Positions 6,719-9,050 of a DNA stretch of 9,050 nucleotides are shown in pieces. The stretch is taken from contig CAZOPF010000161.1 in the NCBI GenBank assembly GCA_964581605.1, positions 1-9,050 of the forward strand, given 5' to 3'. Position 1 is the first letter of the stretch, and every line of letters begins with the position of its first letter. The translations under genes and the position numbers were made by a program. This DNA is from CAADGU01 sp964581605. Lineage in GTDB: Bacteria; Chloroflexota; Anaerolineae; Promineifilales; Promineifilaceae. The notes beneath the pieces were generated by a model that was not told the origin of the DNA, searched no databases, and was given only the letters and a program-made list of their open reading frames with translations.

Positions 6719-7996
6719 ATGACCGATAAACAATGGCCCGCGAACCGGACATCCGCTACGGCCGTCTTTGACCTCTTCAGCCCCGCTTTCAAACGCAACC
6801 CCTTCACCACTTTTGCCCGGATGCGGCAGAACGCGCCCATTTACGCACACGTTTCACCAGGCGGCGCCACCACCTGGTACATCACCCGGTATGAGGAGGT
6901 GCTGGCGGTGTTGAAAGACAATGACCATTTTGTGAAGGATGTGCGGAATACAAAAGAACACCAACCAGTCACGTCTGCCCACCCACCATTGTCCCAACTG
7001 ATCAACCAGAACATGCTCTTTGCTGACCCACCCAACCATACCCGGCTGCGGGCGTTGGTGAACCAGGCATTCACCCCGCGACGGGTGGAGCAAACCGCGC
7101 CGCGCATCCAGACGGCCGCCAATGAGTTGTTAGACCGGGTGGCCGCTCGTGGACAGATGGAGTTGATTGCCGACTATGCCCTGCCGCTGCCTCTGGTAGT
7201 TATCTGCGAAATGCTGGGTATACCGGCGGCCGATCAGGCAGAAGTAGCTGACTGGTCGCAGGCGATTATTTCCCCTAGTGGGCGGGGGTTGGGACGACGG
7301 GCACGTAATCAGAAGATGCGGGCATTAGTAGATTATTTTGAGCGCATGTTTGCCGAACGCCGCCAACGGCCGCAGGACGATCTGGTGACGGCGCTGGTGC
7401 AGGCCAGAATGGAAGCGGGCGACTGGCTGAGTGAAGCGGAGCTTTCCAGCATGGTGGCCTTGTTGTTGGTGACGGGGTACGAGACGACGGTGAACCTGAT
7501 CGGCAATGGCGTGCTGGCATTGCTGCAAAACCCGGCACAATTGGCCTGGTTGCGAGAGAATAAAGCGGAGTGGGGGACGGCCGTATGGCAAACGGCCGTA
7601 GAAGAACTCCTGCGTTACGACGGCCCCGTAGAAACCTCTACCACCCGCTGGGTACGGGCCGATTTCATTTTCCAGGGACATTTCATGCGACGGGGGGATG
7701 TGGTACGTGTGTCGCTAGCCTCGGCCAACCGGGACGCGGGCCAGTTCACCAATCCCGACGAATTAGATGTGACCCGCACCGATAACAAACACCTGGCGTT
7801 TGGGCATGGCATCCATTACTGCCTGGGCGCGCCGCTGGCCCGCCTGGAGGGGCAAATTGGGCTGCAAACGCTGTTCAACCGTTTTCCCCATATACGTCTG
7901 GCCGTTCCTCTGGAAGAACTGGTCTGGCGGCCGGGGGTGTTGTTTCGCGGGCTGGCCAGATTGCCGTTGGTTGGGGTAGCGGATGAAAGCAGATAA
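6719..7996 (+). CDS. cytochrome P450, bacterial soluble type (CYP107-like)
   Basis: This 425-residue haem monooxygenase has the normal length for soluble bacterial P450s, which need electrons from a ferredoxin/reductase pair. Hallmarks are present: the I-helix oxygen-activation motif VTGYETT at residues 251-257, the K-helix ExxR as Glu296-Leu-Leu-Arg299, and the haem loop FGHGIHYCLGAP with thiolate ligand Cys368. The LFADPPNHTRLRALVNQAFTP segment is the usual C-helix haem-contact region. The I-helix reads TGYET where AGHET is usual, so the first position is Thr instead of Ala or Gly. The ATG at 6719 gives a standard N-terminus, though no Shine-Dalgarno is obvious; a longer reading frame upstream overlaps the membrane-protein gene and is not family-like. 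No redox partner or biosynthetic gene is adjacent, so the substrate is unknown; hydroxylation of a lipid or secondary metabolite is only the family norm. It converges on the kinase gene 29 nt away. Confidence 0.94.
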   Translation: MTDKQWPANRTSATAVFDLFSPAFKRNPFTTFARMRQNAPIYAHVSPGGATTWYITRYEEVLAVLKDNDHFVKDVRNTKEHQPVTSAHPPLSQLINQNMLFADPPNHTRLRALVNQAFTPRRVEQTAPRIQTAANELLDRVAARGQMELIADYALPLPLVVICEMLGIPAADQAEVADWSQAIISPSGRGLGRRARNQKMRALVDYFERMFAERRQRPQDDLVTALVQARMEAGDWLSEAELSSMVALLLVTGYETTVNLIGNGVLALLQNPAQLAWLRENKAEWGTAVWQTAVEELLRYDGPVETSTTRWVRADFIFQGHFMRRGDVVRVSLASANRDAGQFTNPDELDVTRTDNKHLAFGHGIHYCLGAPLARLEGQIGLQTLFNRFPHIRLAVPLEELVWRPGVLFRGLARLPLVGVADESR

Positions 7997-8025
7997 ATGG
8001 ATACGCTCGCATCTGCCTGCTCGAT

Positions 8026-9036
8026 TTATATTCGCTGCCCGGATTGGTCTGCGATCTCAATTGTGCCGCCGGGCAGGAAGTTAGATTGCAGATAGTAGAA
8101 AGATTGTGCCCGGTCCTCACCGCCTGCGTTTGTGAGCAGCAGTTGTTGGCAATAAACAGCAATATCTTCCATGATGCGCTCGGTGCGATAGTAAGTGACG
8201 GCCGTATGATTGATCTCCGTCGGCCGCCCATAGCCCTGGTAAAACAGCAGTTCTTCGTTGGCCGGGCTACGGCCGTGCCCAAACAACCCCGCCCCGGCAA
8301 ACATCAAATCGCGCTCTTTAGGTGCCAAAATGGGACTGTCCCAATCCACAATATAAAGTTCCTGGTCGGTCAACAACACATTGCCGGCATGAAGGTCAGC
8401 ATGGCACAACGTAAAAGGTAGCTTTTCTGCTTGCAGGATGTGAGCTAACTGTTCCGCATCTTCAACCAGCTTAACAAGCCGCGGCCGTTTGCTCTGCAAA
8501 AAGACGGCGCAGTTGCGGGCAATGGGGTCAGCGTAGTCGGCCGTTATCCATTCCGCCAACGCCCGCCGCAAAACATTTCGCCAGTGAGGTGAAAATGCCT
8601 CCCGCCGGATGTGGTTAGTGAGGGTAGGAGGTAACGAGGTGGACTGAATCTGGCGCACGGCCGTGCCCAATTCCCGCCAATTCTCGTCGCTTAACGGCCG
8701 TTTGTACCCATTTTGCCCATCCACAAACGGATAGAGGATGGTCATGTATTGTTCCAGATTGGCCCAAAGTTGGCCTGTTTGGGTGGTTAACGGGGGGATG
8801 ATGAACCGGATGCCCTGGTTGTGCAGGAAGTGGGGTAACAAGACCAACGTTTCAGCAAAAGGGCCGGAGCGGAGTTTGAGGAAATAGGACGTATTGTTGG
8901 TACTGGTCAGGCGGTAGACGGCCGTGTTCTCATCTGCCCCCAACGGCAAAAAATCAACCTGCGCCACATCCAACCCATAAGCCGTTTGGATACAGGCCAC
9001 TATTTGGTCGTCGGCGAGGGTGGGTTTTTCGAGCAT
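8026..9036 (-). CDS. aminoglycoside phosphotransferase-family kinase, APH(9)/spectinomycin phosphotransferase-like
   Basis: This 336-residue protein is a small-molecule kinase of the APH/choline kinase fold. The ATP-site lysine is likely Lys54 in YFLKLRSG. The catalytic loop is CHADLHAGNVLL (His212, Asp214, Asn219). The metal-binding block is VDWDSPILAPKERDLMF (Asp231, Asp233). The 'DWD-x-P-x-LAPKERDLMF' wording and the N-terminal FLPLGADENTAVYRL are typical of the APH(9)-Ia group, which phosphorylates spectinomycin, and of many chromosomal relatives whose substrates are unknown. The length matches full-size APH(9) proteins, so it appears complete. The ATG at 9034-9036 fits family N-termini; only 14 nt of upstream sequence remain, so its promoter and any operon partner are not visible. 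There is no mobile element near it, and the interspersed palindrome is as dense here as in its neighbours, which argues for a long-resident gene. Resistance is a possibility, not shown. Confidence 0.88.
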   Translation of the reverse strand: MLEKPTLADDQIVACIQTAYGLDVAQVDFLPLGADENTAVYRLTSTNNTSYFLKLRSGPFAETLVLLPHFLHNQGIRFIIPPLTTQTGQLWANLEQYMTILYPFVDGQNGYKRPLSDENWRELGTAVRQIQSTSLPPTLTNHIRREAFSPHWRNVLRRALAEWITADYADPIARNCAVFLQSKRPRLVKLVEDAEQLAHILQAEKLPFTLCHADLHAGNVLLTDQELYIVDWDSPILAPKERDLMFAGAGLFGHGRSPANEELLFYQGYGRPTEINHTAVTYYRTERIMEDIAVYCQQLLLTNAGGEDRAQSFYYLQSNFLPGGTIEIADQSGQRI

Positions 9037-9050
9037 GGGGATCAGGAGAT

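Larger units (their letters stand above)
781..8925. repeat. interspersed palindromic octamer ACGGCCGT, 20 exact copies
   Basis: The self-complementary octamer ACGGCCGT begins at 781, 1042, 1777, 1950, 2060, 2870, 3165, 4468, 5336, 5747, 5878, 5942, 6758, 7577, 7592, 8198, 8269, 8657, 8694 and 8918. All copies are inside protein genes, in every intact gene except the small membrane gene; none is in the rRNA, the phosphatase remnant or between genes. About 20 further CGGCCG cores have other flanks. The octamer is read in all three frames, giving Thr-Ala-Val 13 times, x-Gly-Arg five times and Arg-Pro twice. Confidence 0.9.

Noticed and set aside
8044..8421. A 125-codon plus-strand frame
   Set aside because: It is antisense to the kinase catalytic region, which has strong family motifs on the minus strand.

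Overview
The window looks like a draft-genome scaffold from a bacterium of roughly 55% GC. A 100-N gap at 5037-5136 marks a scaffold join. It starts with the 3' end of a 23S rRNA gene and a complete 5S rRNA gene. Seven protein genes and one broken gene follow, densely packed on both strands. No gene gives a firm taxonomic placement. The mix of M32 carboxypeptidase, CYP107-like P450, APH(9)-like kinase and a soluble-looking SppA would fit an environmental Chloroflexota (Anaerolineae-type) genome, but this is a weak inference.

Layout: 1-179 23S rRNA 3' end; 180-280 spacer; about 281-402 5S rRNA, whose closing stem runs into a T-tract; 454-1740 (+) DHA3-type MFS exporter; 1742-3565 (-) SppA-type S49 peptidase, stop to stop with the exporter; 3584-3991 (+) a 5'-truncated PP2C phosphatase remnant that abuts the peptidase promoter; 4090-5451 (+) M32 metallocarboxypeptidase interrupted by the N gap; 5479-6114 (-) stand-alone LON N-terminal domain protein; 6264-6635 (+) small membrane protein with an uncertain start; 6719-7996 (+) cytochrome P450; 8026-9036 (-) APH(9)/spectinomycin-phosphotransferase-like kinase. 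No stretch over 300 bases lacks a gene or gene remnant.

The genes do not form a pathway or one operon. Nearly every neighbour is convergent or divergent, and most have their own candidate promoter. Three perfect TATAAT boxes lie 16-38 nt upstream of likely starts. The two peptidases and the LON-domain protein suggest protein turnover, while the exporter, P450 and kinase suggest small-molecule handling, but nothing in the sequence links them functionally.

The strongest unexplained signal is an interspersed palindrome, ACGGCCGT. I count 20 exact copies, all inside protein-coding genes, where chance predicts well under one. It resembles the HIP1 palindrome of cyanobacteria in behaviour, with a different sequence. 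I did not find a convincing new defence or biosynthetic system.
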